Origin: Clusia tigrina
Taxonomy: Eukaryota > Arthropoda > Insecta > Diptera > Clusiidae
Length of the DNA stretch: 64,000 nt
NCBI GenBank assembly: GCA_920105625.2
Contig: OV050032.1
Coordinates: forward strand, 97,572,542 to 97,636,541
Reading direction: 5' to 3'
The translations under genes and the position numbers were made by a program. This document shows, one piece after another, positions 1-12,502 of the stretch. The notes under the pieces were generated by a model, which worked only from the letters and a program-made list of their open reading frames with translations, was not told the DNA's origin and did not search any database. Each line of letters opens with the position of its first letter. Position 1 is the first letter of the stretch.

Positions 1-182
1 TGCTTGTAACTTTTTACTGGAGCGTCATAAAACCTTGAAATTTTGTAACAATAAAGTACTCGAGCCTCTTGTCAATTTAAGCCATCGCTCAAAGCTATGC
101 TACCCTAGAGTCCCAAATCAAACACTGATAAAACTTCAAACGCCCCTAACTTCTTTCCGGTACGTCCTACACCTATCAAAGT
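1..182 (+). repeat. Left-edge partial monomer
   Basis: The window opens at unit position 15, so the first 14 bases of this monomer lie outside. It carries the 'ttccgg' variant near its end, the same type found in the monomers starting at 2142, 3514 and 6453. The array therefore extends beyond the left edge. Confidence 0.95.
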
Positions 183-750
183 TTGCAACATTCAAATGCT
201 TGTAACTTTTTACAGGAGCGTCATAAAACCTTGAAAGTTTGTAACAATAAAGTACCCGACCCTCTTGTCAATTTAAGTTATCGCTCAAAGCTATGCTACC
301 CTTGAGTCCCAAATCAAACACTGATAAAACTTCAAACGCCCCTAACTTCTTTACGGTACGTCCTACTCCTATCAAAGTTGGCAACATTCAAATGCTTGTA
401 ACTTTTTACTGGAGCGTCATAAAACCTTGAAATTTGGTAACAATAAAATACTCGAGCCTCTTGTCAATTTAAGCTATCGCTCAAAGCTATGCTACCCTTG
501 AGTCCCAAATCAAACACTGATAAAACTTCAAATGGCCCTAACTTCTATACGGTACGTCCTACACCTATCAAAGTTTGCAATATACAAATGCTTGTAACTT
601 TTTACTAAAGCGTCATAAAACCTTGAAATTTTGTAACAATGAAGTGCTCGAGCCTCTTGTCAATTTAAGCCATCGCTCAAAGCTATGCTGTCCTTGAGTC
701 CGAAATCAAACACTGATAAAACTTCAAACGCCCCTAACTTCTTTACGGTA
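1..750 (+). repeat. Block repeated about 18 monomers downstream (copy 1)
   Basis: This four-monomer run carries 'ttccgg', then 'cccgaccctc' with 'tactcctatc', then 'ggtaacaataaaatac', then 'ctaaagcg' with 'gtgctcgag' and 'gtccgaaatc'. It matches about 3528-4277 at an offset of 3527 bp (18 monomers minus one base). Related runs start at 2142 and 6453. Confidence 0.8.
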
Positions 751-1510
751 CGTCCTACATCTATCAAAGTTTGCAACATACAAATGCTTGTAACTTTTTA
801 CTGGAGCGTCATAAAACCTTGAAATTTTGTAACAATAAAGTACCCGAGCCTCTTGTCAATTTAAGCCATCGCTCAAAACTATGCTACCCTAGAGTCCCAA
901 ATCAAACACTGATAAAACTTCAAACGCCCCTAACTTCTATACGGTACGTCCTACAGCTATCAAAGTTTGCAATATACAAATGCTTGTAACTTTTTACTGG
1001 AGCGTCATAAAACCTTGAAATTTTGTGACAATGAAGTACCCGAGCCTCTTGTCAATTTAAGCTATCGCTCAAAACTATGCTACGCTAGAGTCCCAAATCA
1101 AACACTGATAAAACTTCAAACGCGCCGAACTTCTTTACGGTACGTCCTACAGCTATCAAAGTTTGCAATATACAAATGCTTGTAACTTTTTACTGGAGCG
1201 TCATAAATCCTTGAAATTTTGTAACAATAAAGTACTCGAGAATGTTGTCAATTTAAGCCATCGCTCAAAACTATGCTACCCTAGAGTCCCAAATCAAACA
1301 CTGATAAAACTTCAAATGGCTCTCATTTCTTTACGGTACGTCCTACACCTATGAAAGTTTGCAACATACAAATGCTTGTAACTTTTTACTGGAGCGTCAT
1401 AAAACCTTGAAATTTTGTAACAATAAAGTACTCGAGCCTCTTGTCAATTTAAGCCATCGCTCAAAGCTATGCTACCCTAGAGTCCCAAATCAAACACTGA
1501 TAAAACTTCA

Positions 1511-1520
1511 AACGCCCTAA
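1511..1520 (+). other. 1-bp deletion in a C run ('cgccct' for 'cgcccct'), copy 1
   Basis: The monomer beginning at 1359 is 195 bp because one C of the four-C run is missing. The same unit also has 'ggtacatcc' in place of 'ggtacgtcc'. Confidence 0.88.
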
Positions 1521-2141
1521 CTTCTATACGGTACATCCTACACCTATCAAAGTTTCCAACATTCAAATGCTTGTAACTTTTTACTAAAGCGTCATAAAAC
1601 CTTGAAATTTTGTGACAATGAAGTACCCGAGCTTCTTGTCAATTTAAGCTATCGCTCAAAGCTAAGCTACCCTTGAGTCACAAATCAAACACTGATAAAA
1701 CTTCAAACGCCCCTAACTTCTATACGGTACGTCCTACACCTATCAAAGTTTCCAACATTCAAATGCTTGTAACTTTTTACTAAAGCGTCATAAAACCTTG
1801 AAATTTTGTGACAATGAAGTACCCGAGCTTCTTGTCAATTTAAGCTATCGCTCAAAGCTAAGCTACCCTTGAGTCCCAAATCAAACACTGATAAAACTTC
1901 AAACGCCCCTAACTTCTTTACGGTACGTCCTACAGCTATCAAAGTTTGCAACATACAAATGCTTGTAACTTTTTACTGGAGCGTCATAAATCCTTGAAAT
2001 TTTGTAACAATAAAGTACTCGAGCCTGTTGTCAATTTAAGCCATCGCTGAAAACTATGCTACCCTAGAGTCCCAAATAAAACACTGATAAAACTTCAAAT
2101 GGCCCTAATTTATTTACGGTACGTCCTACACCTATGAAAGT

Positions 2142-2925
2142 TTGCAACATACAAATGCTTGTATCTTTTTACTGGAGCGTCATAAAACCTTGAAATTTTG
2201 TAACAATAAAGTACTCGAGCCTCTTGTCAATTTAAGCCATCGCTCACAGCTATGCTACCCTAGAGTCCCAAATCAAACACTGATAAAACTTCAAACGCCC
2301 CTAACTTCTTTCCGGTACGTCCTACACCTATCAAAGTTTGCAACATTCAAATGCTTGTAACTTTTTACAGGAGCGTCATAAAACCTTGAAAGTTTGTAAC
2401 AATAAAGTACCCGACCCTCTTGTCAATTTAAGTTATCGCTCAAAGCTATGCTACCCTTGAGTACCAAATCAAACACTGATAAAACTTCAAACGCCCCTAA
2501 CTTCTTTACGGTACGTCCTACTCCTATCAAAGTTGGCAACATTCAAATGCTTGTAACTTTTTACTGGAGCGTCATAAAACCTTGAAATTTGGTAACAATA
2601 AAGTACTCGAGCCTCTTGTCAATTTAAGCTATCGCTCAAAGCTATGCTACCCTTGAGTCCCAAATCAAACACTGATAAAACTTCAAATGGCCCTAACTTC
2701 TATACGGTACGTCCTACACCTATCAAAGTTTGCAACATACAAATGCTTGTAACTTTTTACTAAAGCGTCATAAAACCTTGAAATTTTGTAACAATGAAGT
2801 GCTCGAGCCTCTTGTCAATTTAAGCCATCGCTCAAAGCTATGCTATCCTTGAGTCCGAAATCAAACACTGATAAAACTTCAAACGCCCCTAACTTCTTTA
2901 CGGTACGTCCTACACCTATCAAAGT
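2142..2925 (+). repeat. 'ttccgg' four-monomer cassette, second copy
   Basis: It shares 'gctcacagc' and 'ttccgg' with the copy at 6453-7236, 4311 bp downstream, and cassette order with 3514-4297. It differs privately at 'gtatcttttt' near 2162. Confidence 0.8.
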
Positions 2926-3513
2926 TTGCAACATACAAATGCTTGTAACTTTTTACTGGAGCGTCATAAAACCTTGAAATTTTGTAACAATGAAGTACCC
3001 GAGCCTCTTGTCAATTTAAGCCATCGCTCAAAACTATGCTACCCTAGAGTCCCAAATCAAACACTGATCAAACTTCAAACGCCCCTAACTTCTATACGGT
3101 ACGTCCTACACCTATCAAAGTTTGCAACATTCAAATGCTTGTAACTTTTTACTAAAGCGTCATAAAACCTTGAAATTTTGTGACAATGAAGTAACCGAGC
3201 TTCTTGTCAATTTAAGCTATCGCTCAAAGCTAAGCTACCCTTGAGTCCCAAATCAAACACTGATAAAACTTCAAACGCCCCTAACTTCTTTACGGTACGT
3301 CCTACAGCTATCAAAGTTTGCAACATTCAAATGCTTGTAACTTTTTACAGGAGCGTCATAAAACCTTGAAATTTTGTAACAATAAAGTACTCGAGCCTCT
3401 TGTCAATTTAAGCTATCGCTCAAAGCTATGCTACCCTTGAGTCCCAAATCAAACACTGATAAAACTTCAAATGGCCCTAACTTCTATACGGTACGTCCTA
3501 CACCTATCAAAGT

Positions 3514-4297
3514 TTGCAACATACAAATGCTTGTAACTTTTTACTGGAGCGTCATAAAACCTTGAAATTTTGTAACAATAAAGTACTCGAGCCTCTTGTC
3601 AATTTAAGCCATCGCTCAAAGCTATGCTACCCTAGAGTCCCAAATCAAACACTGATAAAACTTCAAACGCCCCTAACTTCTTTCCGGTACGTCCTACACC
3701 TATCAAAGTTTGCAACATTCAAATGCTTGTAACTTTTTACAGGAGCGTCATAAAACCTTGAAAGTTTGTAACAATAAAGTATTCGACCCTCTTGTCAATT
3801 TAAGTTATCGCTCAAAGCTATGCTACCCTTGAGTCCCAAATCAAACACTGATAAAACTTCAAACGCCCCTAACTTCTTTACGGTACGTCCTACTCCTATC
3901 AAAGTTGGCAACATTCAAATGCTTGTAACTTTTTACTGGAGCGTCATAAAACCTTGAAATTTGGTAACAATAAAATACTCGAGCCTCTTGTCAATTTAAG
4001 CTATCGCTCAAAGCTATGCTACCCTTGAGTCCCATATCAAACACTGATAAAACTTCAAATGGCCCTAACTTCTATACGGTACGTCCTACACCTATCAAAG
4101 TTTGCAACATACAAATGCTTGTAACTTTTTACTAAAGCGTCATAAAACCTTGAAATTTTGTAACAATGAAGTGCTCGAGCCTCTTGTCAATTTAAGCCAT
4201 CGCTCAAAGCTATGCTATCCTTGAGTCCGAAATCAAACACTGATAAAACTTCAAATGCCCCTAACTTCTTTACGGTACGTCCTACACCTATCAAAGT
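3514..4297 (+). repeat. 'ttccgg' four-monomer cassette, central copy
   Basis: This is the same ordered set of variant monomers as 1-750 (offset 3527), 2142-2925 (offset 1372, seven monomers) and 6453-7236. Private changes include 'gtattcgaccc' near 3780 and 'gtcccatatc' near 4030. Four ordered copies show that the four-monomer cassette moved as a block. Confidence 0.8.
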
Positions 4298-5800
4298 TTG
4301 CAACATACAAATGCTTGTAACTTTTTACTGGAGCGTCAAAAAACCTTGAAATTTTGTAACAATGAAGTACCCGAGCCTCTTGTCAATTTAAGCCATCGCT
4401 CAAAACTATGCTACCCTAGAGTCCCAAATCAAACACTGATAAAACTTCAAACGCCCCTAACTTCTACACGGTACGTCCTACACCTATCAAAGTTTGCAAC
4501 ATTCAAATGCTTGTAACTTTTTACTAAAGCGTCATAAAACCTTGAAATTTTGTGACAATGAAGTACCCGAGCTTCTTGTCAATTTAAGCTATCGCTCAAA
4601 GCTAAGCTACCCTTGAGTCCCAAATCAAACACTGATAAAACTTCAAACGCCCCTAACTTCTTTACGGTACGTCCTAGACCTATCAAAGTTTGCAACATTC
4701 AAATGCTTGTAACTTTTTACAGGAGCGTCATAAAACCTTGAAATTTTGTAACAATAAAGTACTCGAGCCTCTTGTCAAATTAAGCTATCGCTCAAAGCTA
4801 TGCTACCCTTGAGTCCCAAATCAAACACTGATAAAACTTCAAATGGCCCTAACTTCTATACGGTACGTCCTACACCTATCAAAGTTTGCAACATACAAAT
4901 GCTTGTAACTTTTTACTGGAGCGTCATAAAACCTTGAAATTTTGTAACAATGAAGTACCCGAGCCTCTTGTCAATTTAAGCCATCGCTCAAAGCTATGCT
5001 ACCCTTGAGTCCCAAATCAAACACTGATAAAACTTCAAACGCCCCTAACTTCTTTACGGTACGTTCTACATCTATCAAAGTTTGCAACATACAAATGCTT
5101 GTAACTTTTTACTGGAGCGTCATAAAACCTTGAAATTTTGTAACAATGAAGTACCCGAGCCTCTTGTCAATTTAAGCCATCGCTCAAAACTATGCTACCC
5201 TAGAGGCCCAAATCAAACACTGATAAAACTTCAAACGCCCCTAACTTCTATACGGTACGTCCTACAGCTATCAAAGTTTGCAATATACAAATGCTTGTAA
5301 CTTTTTACTGGAGCGTCATAAAACCTTGAAATTTTGTGACAATGAAGTACCCGAGCCTCTTGTCAATTTAAGCTATCGCTCAAAACTATGCTACGCTAGA
5401 GTCCCAAATCAAACACTGATAAAACTTCAAACGCGCCGAACTTCTTTACGGTACGTCCTACAGCTATCAAAGTTTGCAATATACAAATGCTTGTAACTTT
5501 TTACTGGAGTGTCATAAATCCTTGAAATTTTGTAACAATAAAGTACTCGAGAATGTTGTCAATTTAAGCCATCGCTCAAAACTATGCTACCCTAGAGTCC
5601 CAAATCAAACACTGATAAATCTTCAAATGGCTCTCATTTCTTTACGGTACGTCCTACACCTATGAAAGTTTGCAACATACAAATGCTTGTAACTTTTTAC
5701 TGGAGCGTCATAAAACCTTGAAATTTTGTAACAATAAAGTACTCGAGCCTCTTGTCAATTTAAGCCATCGCTCAAAGCTATGCTACCCTAGAGTCCCAAA
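3880..5800 (+). repeat. 19-monomer-spaced duplicated block, copy 1
   Basis: This block matches about 7603-9530 at an offset of 3723 bp. Shared markers are 'aataaaatactcg' (3969/7691), the 'gcgtcaaaaaacc' monomer (4298/8021), 'cttgtcaaattaag' (about 4770/8495) and the 967-type monomer. The relation ends near 5.80 kb, where copy 2 gains the 15-bp insertion. Confidence 0.8.
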
Positions 5801-5821
5801 TCAAACACTGATAAAACTTCA

Positions 5822-5831
5822 AACGCCCTAA
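5822..5831 (+). other. 1-bp deletion in a C run, copy 2
   Basis: This is the same deletion and the same linked 'ggtacatcc', 4311 bp downstream of the first, confirming descent with the 22-monomer-spaced block. Confidence 0.88.
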
Positions 5832-6452
5832 CTTCTATACGGTACATCCTACACCTATCAAAGTTTCCAACATTCAAATGCTTGTAACTTTTTACTAAAG
5901 CGTCATAAAACCTTGAAATTTTGTGACAATGAAGTACCCGAGCTTCTTGTCAATTTAAGCTATCGCTCAAAGCTAAGCTACCCTTGAGTCACAAATCAAA
6001 CACTGATAAAACTTCAAACGCCCCTAACTTCTATACGGTACGTCCTACACCTATCAAAGTTTCCAACATTCAAATGCTTGTAACTTTTTACTAAAGCGTC
6101 ATAAAACCTTGAAATTTTGTGACAATGAAGTACCCGAGCTTCTTGTCAATTTAAGCTATCGCTCAAAGCTAAGCTACCCTTGAGTCCCAAATCAAACACT
6201 GATAAAACTTCAAACGCCCCTAACTTCTTTACGGTACGTCCTACAGCTATCAAAGTTTGCAACATACAAATGCTTGTAACTTTTTACTGGAGCGTCATAA
6301 ATCCTTGAAATTTTGTAACAATAAAGTACTCGAGCCTGTTGTCAATTTAAGCCATCGCTGAAAACTATGCTACCCTAGAGTCCCAAATAAAACACTGATA
6401 AATCTTCAAATGGCCCTAATTTATTTACGGTACGTCCTACACCTATGAAAGT

Positions 6453-7236
6453 TTGCAACATACAAATGCTTGTAACTTTTTACTGGAGCGTCATAAAACC
6501 TTGAAATTTTGTAACAATAAAGTACTCGAGCCTCTTGTCAATTTAAGCCATCGCTCACAGCTATGCTACCCTAGAGTCCCAAATCAAACACTGATAAAAC
6601 TTCAAACGCCCCTAACTTCTTTCCGGTACGTCCTACACCTATCAAAGTTTGCAACATTCAAATGCTTGTAACTTTTTACAGGAGCGTCATAAAACCTTGA
6701 AAGTTTGTAACAATAAAGTACCCGACCCTCTTGTCAATTTAAGTTATCGCTCAAAGCTATGCTACCCTTGAGTCCCAAATCAAACACTGATAAAACTTCA
6801 AACGCCCCTAACTTCTTTACGAAACGTCCTACTCCTATCAAAGTTGGCAACATTCAAATGCTTGTAACTTTTTACTGGAGCGTCATAAAACCTTGAAATT
6901 TGGTAACAATAAAGTACTCGAGCCTCTTGTCAATTTAAGCTATCGCTCAAAGCTATGCTACCCTTGAGTCCCAAATCAAACACTGATAAAACTTCAAATG
7001 GCCCTAACTTCTATACGGTACGTCCTACACCTATCAAAGTTTGCAACATACAAATGCTTGTAACTTTTTACTAAAGCGTCATAAAACCTTGAAATTTTGT
7101 AACAATGAAGTGCTCGAGCCTCTTGTCAATTTAAGCCATCGCTCAAAGCTATGCTATCCTTGAGTCCGAAATCAAGCACTGATAAAACTTCAAACGCCCC
7201 TAACTTCTTTACGGTACGTCCTACACCTATCAAAGT
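6453..7236 (+). repeat. 'ttccgg' four-monomer cassette, fourth copy
   Basis: This is a near-identical copy of 2142-2925. It shares 'gctcacagc', which the cassettes at the left edge and at 3514 lack. A private 'tacgaaacgtcc' lies near 6819. Confidence 0.8.
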
Positions 7237-7432
7237 TTGCAACATACAAATGCTTGTAACTTTTTACTGGAGCGTCAAAAAACCTTGAAATTTTGTAACA
7301 ATGAAGTACCCGAGCCTCTTGTCAATTTAAGCCATCGCTCAAAACTATGCTACCCTAGAGTCCCAAATCAAACACTGATAAAACTTCAAACGCCCCTAAC
7401 TTCTTTACGGTACGTCCTACAGCTATCAAAGT

Positions 7433-7628
7433 TTGCAACATTCAAATGCTTGTAACTTTTTACAGGAGCGTCATAAAACCTTGAAATTTTGTAACAATAA
7501 AGTACTCGAGCCTCTTGTCAATTTAAGCCATCGCTCAAAGCTATGCTACCCTAGAGTCCCAAATCAAACACTGATAAAACTTCAAACGCCCCTAACTTCT
7601 TTCCGGTACGTCCTACTCCTATCAAAGT
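7433..7628 (+). repeat. Chimeric monomer joining two cassette members
   Basis: This unit has both 'ttccgg' (7601-7606) and 'tactcctatcaaagttgg' (from 7613). In the other cassettes these belong to two consecutive monomers. It therefore looks like a fusion that removed one whole unit, with the switch within about ten bases. Its front half ('cagg', 'agtactcgag') also differs from the usual 'ttccgg' unit, so more than one exchange may be involved. Confidence 0.7.
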
Positions 7629-9530
7629 TGGCAACATTCAAATGCTTGTAACTTTTTACTGGAGCGTCATAAAACCTTGAAATTTGGTAACAATAAAATA
7701 CTCGAGCCTCTTGTCAATTTAAGCTATCGCTCAAAGCTATGCTACCCTTGAGTCCCAAATCAAACACTGATAAAACTTCAAATGGCCCTAACTTCTATAC
7801 GGTACGTCCTACACCTATCAAAGTTTGCAACATACAAATGCTTGTAACTTTTTACTAAAGCGTCATAAAACCTTGAAATTTTGTAACAATGAAGTGCTCG
7901 AGCCTCTTGTCAATTTAAGCCATCGCTCAAAGCTATGCTATCCTTGAGTCCGAAATCAAACACTGATAAAACTTCAAACGCCCCTAACTTCTTTACGGTA
8001 CGTCCTACACCTATCAAAGTTTGCAACATACAAATGCTTGTAACTTTTTACTGGAGCGTCAAAAAACCTTGAAATTTTGTAACAATGAAGTACCCGAGCC
8101 TCTTGTCAATTTAAGCCATCGCTCAAAACTATGCTACCCTAGAGTCCCAAATCAAACACTGATAAAACTTCAAACGCCCCTAACTTCTATACGGTACGTC
8201 CTACACCTATCAAAGTTTGCAACATTCAAATGCTTGTAACTTTTTACTAAAGCGTCATAAAACCTTGAAATTTTGTGACAATGAAGTACCCGAGCTTCTT
8301 GTCAATTTAAGCTATCGCTCAAAGCTAAGCTACCCTTGAGTCCCAAATCAAACACTGATAAAACTTCAAACGCCCCTAACTTCTTTACGGTACGTCCTAG
8401 ACCTATCAAAGTTTGCAACATTCAAATGCTTGTAACTTTTTACAGGAGCGTCATAAAACCTTGAAATTTTGTAACAATAAAGTACTCGAGCCTCTTGTCA
8501 AATTAAGCTATCGCTCAAAGCTATGCTACCCTTGAGTCCCAAATCAAACACTGATAAAACTTCAAATGGCCCTAACTTCTATACGGTACGTCCTACACCT
8601 ATCAAAGTTTGCAACATACAAATGCTTGTAACTTTTTACTGGAGCGTCATAAAACCTTGAAATTTTGTAACAATGAAGTACCCGAGCCTCTTGTCAATTT
8701 AAGCCATCGCTCAAAGCTATGCTACCCTTGAGTCCCAAATCAAACACTGATAAAACTTCAAACGCCCCTAACTTCTTTACGGTACGTCCTACATCTATCA
8801 AAGTTTGCAACATACAAATGCTTGTAACTTTTTACTGGAGCGTCATAAAACCTTGAAATTTTGTAACAATGAAGTACCCGAGCCTCTTGTCAATTTAAGC
8901 CATCGCTCAAAACTATGCTACCCTAGAGTCCCAAATCAAACACTGATAAAACTTCAAACGCCCCTAACTTCTATACGGTACGTCCTACACCTTCAAAGTT
9001 TGCAATATACAAATGCTTGTAACTTTTTACTGGAGCGTCATAAAACCTTGAAATTTTCTGACAATGAAGTACCCGAGCCTCTTGTCAATTTAAGCTATCG
9101 CTCAAAACTATGCTACGCTAGAGTCCCAAATCAAACACTGATAAAACTTCAAACGCGCCGAACTTCTTTACGGTACGTCCTACAGCTATCAAAGTTTGCA
9201 ATATACAAATGCTTGTAACTTTTTACTGGAGCGTTATAAATCCTTGAAATTTTGTAACAATAAAGTACTCGAGAATGTTGTCAATTTAAGCCATCGCTCA
9301 AAACTATGCTACCCTAGAGTCCCAAATCAAACACTGATAAAACTTCAAATGGCCCTCATTTCTTTACGGTACGTCCTACACCTATGAAAGTTTGCAACAT
9401 ACAAATGCTTGTAACTTTTTACTGGAGCGTCATAAAACCTTGAAATTTTGTAACAATAAAGTACTCGAGCCTCTTGTCAATTTAAGCCATCGCTCAAAGC
9501 TATGCTACCCTAGAGTCCCAAATCAAACAC
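7603..9530 (+). repeat. 19-monomer-spaced duplicated block, copy 2
   Basis: This is the partner of 3880-5800. It begins inside the chimeric monomer at 7433 and carries the first 1-bp deletion of the 'cacctatc' to 'caccttc' class at 8991, absent from copy 1. That deletion therefore probably arose here or in a closely related copy after the duplication. Confidence 0.8.
8989..8997 (+). other. 1-bp deletion ('caccttcaaag' for 'cacctatcaaag'), copy 1
   Basis: Loss of one A shortens the monomer at 8805 to 195 bp. It fuses two reading frames into an artefactual 137-codon open frame. Confidence 0.88.
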
Positions 9531-9534
9531 TGAT

Positions 9535-9549
9535 TACTTTAAACGCGAT
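9535..9549 (+). other. 15-bp insertion in monomer 9392, copy 1
   Basis: The extra bases 'tactttaaacgcgat' fall between 'cactgat' and 'aaaacttcaaacgc'. With its flank the insertion reads as an imperfect tandem copy of the adjacent 'gataaaacttcaaacgc' (two bases shorter, two substitutions), suggesting a local slippage duplication. Confidence 0.9.
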
Positions 9550-10974
9550 AAAACTTCAAACGCCCCTAACTTCTTTACGGTACGTCCTACACCTATCAAA
9601 GTTTGCAACATTCAAATGCTTGTAACTTTTTACAGGAGCGTCATAAAACCTTGAAAGTTTGTAACAATAAAGTACTTGAGCCTCTTGTCAATTTAAGTTA
9701 TCTCTCAAAGCTATGCTACCCTTGAGTCCCAAATCAAACACTGATAAAACTTCAAACGCCCCTAGCTTCTTTACGGTACGTCCTACAGCTATCAAAGTTT
9801 GCAACATACAAATGCTTGTAACTTTTTACTGGAGCGTCATAAATCCTTGAAATTTTGTAACAATAAATTACTCGAGCCTGTTGTCAATTTAAGCCATCGC
9901 TCAAAACTATGCTACCCTAGAGTCCCAAATCAAACACTGATAAAACTTCAAATGGCCCTAATTTCTATACGGTACGTCCTACACCTATGAAAGTTTGCAA
10001 CATACAAATGCTTGTAACTTTTTACTGGAGCGTCATAAAACCTTGAAATTTTGTAACAATAAAGTACTCGAGCCTCTTGTCAATTTAAGCCATCGCTCAA
10101 AGCTATGCTACCCTAGAGTCCCAAATCAAACACTGATAAAACTTCAAACGCCCCTAACTTCTATACGGTACGTCCTACACCTATCAAAGTTTGCAACATA
10201 CAAATGCTTGTAACTTTTTACTGGAGCGTCATAAATCCTTGAAATTTTGTGACAATGAAGTACCCGAGCTTCTTGTCAATTTAAGCTATCGCTCAAAGCT
10301 AAGCTACCCTTGAGTCCCAAATCAAACACTGATAAAACCTCAAACGGCCCTAACTTCTTTACGGTACGTCCTAGACCTATCAAAGTTTGCAACATTCAAA
10401 TGCTTGTAACTTTTTACAGGAGCGTCATAAAACCTTGAAATTTTGTAACAATAAAGTACTCGAGCCTCTTGTCAATTTAAGCTATCGCTCAAAGCTATGC
10501 TCCCCTTGAGTCCCAAATCAAACACTGATAAAACTTCAAATGGCCCTAACTTCTATACGGTACGTCCTACACCTATCAAAGTTTGCAACATACAAATGCT
10601 TGTAAGTTTTTACTGGAGCGTCATAAAACCTTGAAATTTTGAAACAATGAAGTACCCGAGCCTCTTGTCAATTTAAGCCATCGCTCAAAGCTATGCTACC
10701 CTTGAGTCCCAAATCAAACACTGATAATACTTCAAACGCCCCTAACTTCTTTACGGTACGTCCTACATCTATCAAAGTTTGCAACATACAAATGCTTGTA
10801 ACTTTTTACTGGAGCGTCATAAAACCTTGAAATTTTGTAACAATGAAGTACCCGAGCCTCTTGTCAATTTAAGCCATCGCTCAAAACTATGCTACCCTAG
10901 AGTCCCAAATCAAACACTGATAAAGCTTCAAACGCCCCTAACTTCTATACGGTACGTCCTACACCTATCAAAGT

Positions 10975-11365
10975 TTGCAATATACAAATGCTTGTAACTT
11001 TTTACTGGAGCGTCATAAAACCTTGAAATTTTGTAACAATGAAGTACCCGAGCCTCTTGTCAATTTAAGCCATCGCTCAAAACTATGCTACCCTAGAGTC
11101 CCAAATCAAACACTGATAAAACTTCAAACGCCCCTAACTTCTATACGGTACGTCCTACACCTTCAAAGTTTGCAATATACAAATGCTTGTAACTTTTTAC
11201 TGGAGCGTCATAAAACCTTGAAATTTTCTGACAATGAAGTACCCGAGCCTCTTGTCAATTTAAGCTATCGCTCAAAACTATGCTACGCTAGAGTCCCAAA
11301 TCAAACACTGATAAAACTTCAAACGCGCCGAACTTCTTTACGGTACGTCCTACAGCTATCAAAGT
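10975..11365 (+). repeat. Two-monomer cassette with linked -1 deletion and 'ttttctgac'
   Basis: A monomer ending in the shortened 'caccttcaaag' is followed by one with 'aaattttctgacaatg' and 'gctacgctagag'. The two markers occur together in all five copies (pairs starting at 8805, 10975, 11758, 16476 and 17259). The pairs at 10975 and 11758 are 783 bp apart. The linkage shows that the cassette was copied as a unit. Confidence 0.85.
11159..11167 (+). other. 1-bp deletion ('caccttcaaag'), copy 2
   Basis: This is the same deletion, at the end of the monomer starting at 10975. Confidence 0.88.
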
Positions 11366-11941
11366 TTGCAATATACAAATGCTTGTAACTTTTTACTGGA
11401 GCGTCATAAAACCTTGAAATTTTGTAACAATGAAGTACCCGAGCCTCTTGTCAATTTAAGCCATCGCTCAAAACTATGCTACCCTAGAGTCCCAAATCAA
11501 ACACTGATAAAGCTTCAAACGCCCCTAACTTCTATACGGTACGTCCTACACCTATCAAAGTTTGCAACATACAAATGCTTGTAACTTTTTACTGGAGCGT
11601 CATAAAACCTTGAAATTTTGTAACAATGAAGTACCCGAGCCTCTTGTCAATTTAAGCCATCGCTCAAAGCTATGCTACCCTTGAGTCCCAAATCAAACAC
11701 TGATAAAACTTCAAACGCCCCTAACTTCTTTACGGTACGTCCTACATCTATCAAAGTTTGCAACATACAAATGCTTGTAACTTTTTACTGGAGCGTCATA
11801 AAACCTTGAAATTTTGTAACAATGAAGTACCCGAGCCTCTTGTCAATTTAAGCCATCGCTCAAAACTATGCTACCCTAGAGTCCCAAATCAAACACTGAT
11901 AAAACTTCAAACGCCCCTAACTTCTATACGGTACGTCCTAC

Positions 11942-11950
11942 ACCTTCAAA
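11942..11950 (+). other. 1-bp deletion ('caccttcaaag'), copy 3
   Basis: This is the same deletion, 783 bp after copy 2 and 2953 bp after copy 1. Confidence 0.88.
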
Positions 11951-12487
11951 GTTTGCAATATACAAATGCTTGTAACTTTTTACTGGAGCGTCATAAAACC
12001 TTGAAATTTTCTGACAATGAAGTACCCGAGCCTCTTGTCAATTTAAGCTATCGCTCAAAACTATGCTACGCTAGAGTCCCAAATCAAACACTGATAAAAC
12101 TTCAAACGCGCCGAACTTCTTTACGGTACGTCCTACAGCTATCAAAGTTTGCAATATACAAATGCTTGTAACTTTTTACTGGAGCGTCATAAATCCTTGA
12201 AATTTTGTAACAATAAAGTACTCGAGAATGTTGTCAATTTAAGCCATCGCTCAAAACTATGCTACCCTAGAGTCCCAAATCAAACACTGATAAAACTTCA
12301 AATGGCCCTCATTTCTTTACGGTACGTCCTACACCTATGAAAGTTTGCAACATACAAATGCTTGTAACTTTTTACTGGAGCGTCATAAAACCTTGAAATT
12401 TTGTAACAATAAAGTACTCGAGCCTCTTGTCAATTTAAGCCATCGCTCAAAGCTATGCTACCCTAGAGTCCCAAATCAAACACTGAT

Positions 12488-12502
12488 TACTTTAAACGCG
12501 AT
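12488..12502 (+). other. 15-bp insertion, copy 2
   Basis: This is identical to the insertion at 9535, exactly 2953 bp downstream, and was copied with the 15-monomer-spaced block. Confidence 0.9.

Larger units (their letters stand above)
771..3000 (+). repeat. 22-monomer-spaced duplicated block, copy 1
   Basis: Eleven to twelve consecutive monomers match 5082-7311 at a constant offset of 4311 bp (22 x 196 minus 1). Shared markers include the 'gctacgctagag' monomer at 967/5278, the 'gaatgttg' monomer at 1163/5474, the one-base-short 'aacgccctaac' at 1514/5825 and 'gctcacagc' at 2142/6453. The match fades on both sides, upstream inside the monomer at 575/4886 and downstream after 2926/7237. Confidence 0.85.
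5082..7311 (+). repeat. 22-monomer-spaced duplicated block, copy 2
   Basis: This is the partner of 771-3000. Private differences include 'gagtgtcat' near 5510, 'aatcttcaaatgg' near 5618 and 6403, and 'agaggccc' near 5205. Its left part is also partner to the 19-monomer-spaced block at 7600-9530, so exchanges overlap. Confidence 0.85.
8609..10974 (+). repeat. 15-monomer-spaced duplicated block, copy 1
   Basis: Twelve monomers match 11562-13927 at a constant offset of 2953 bp (15 x 196 plus 13, since the interval contains the +15 insertion and two -1 deletions). Shared markers are the 15-bp insertion, 'aataaattactcg', 'ttatctctcaaag', 'gcccctagcttc', 'aacctcaaacggccc', 'gctccccttg' and 'gataatacttc'. 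Confidence 0.88.
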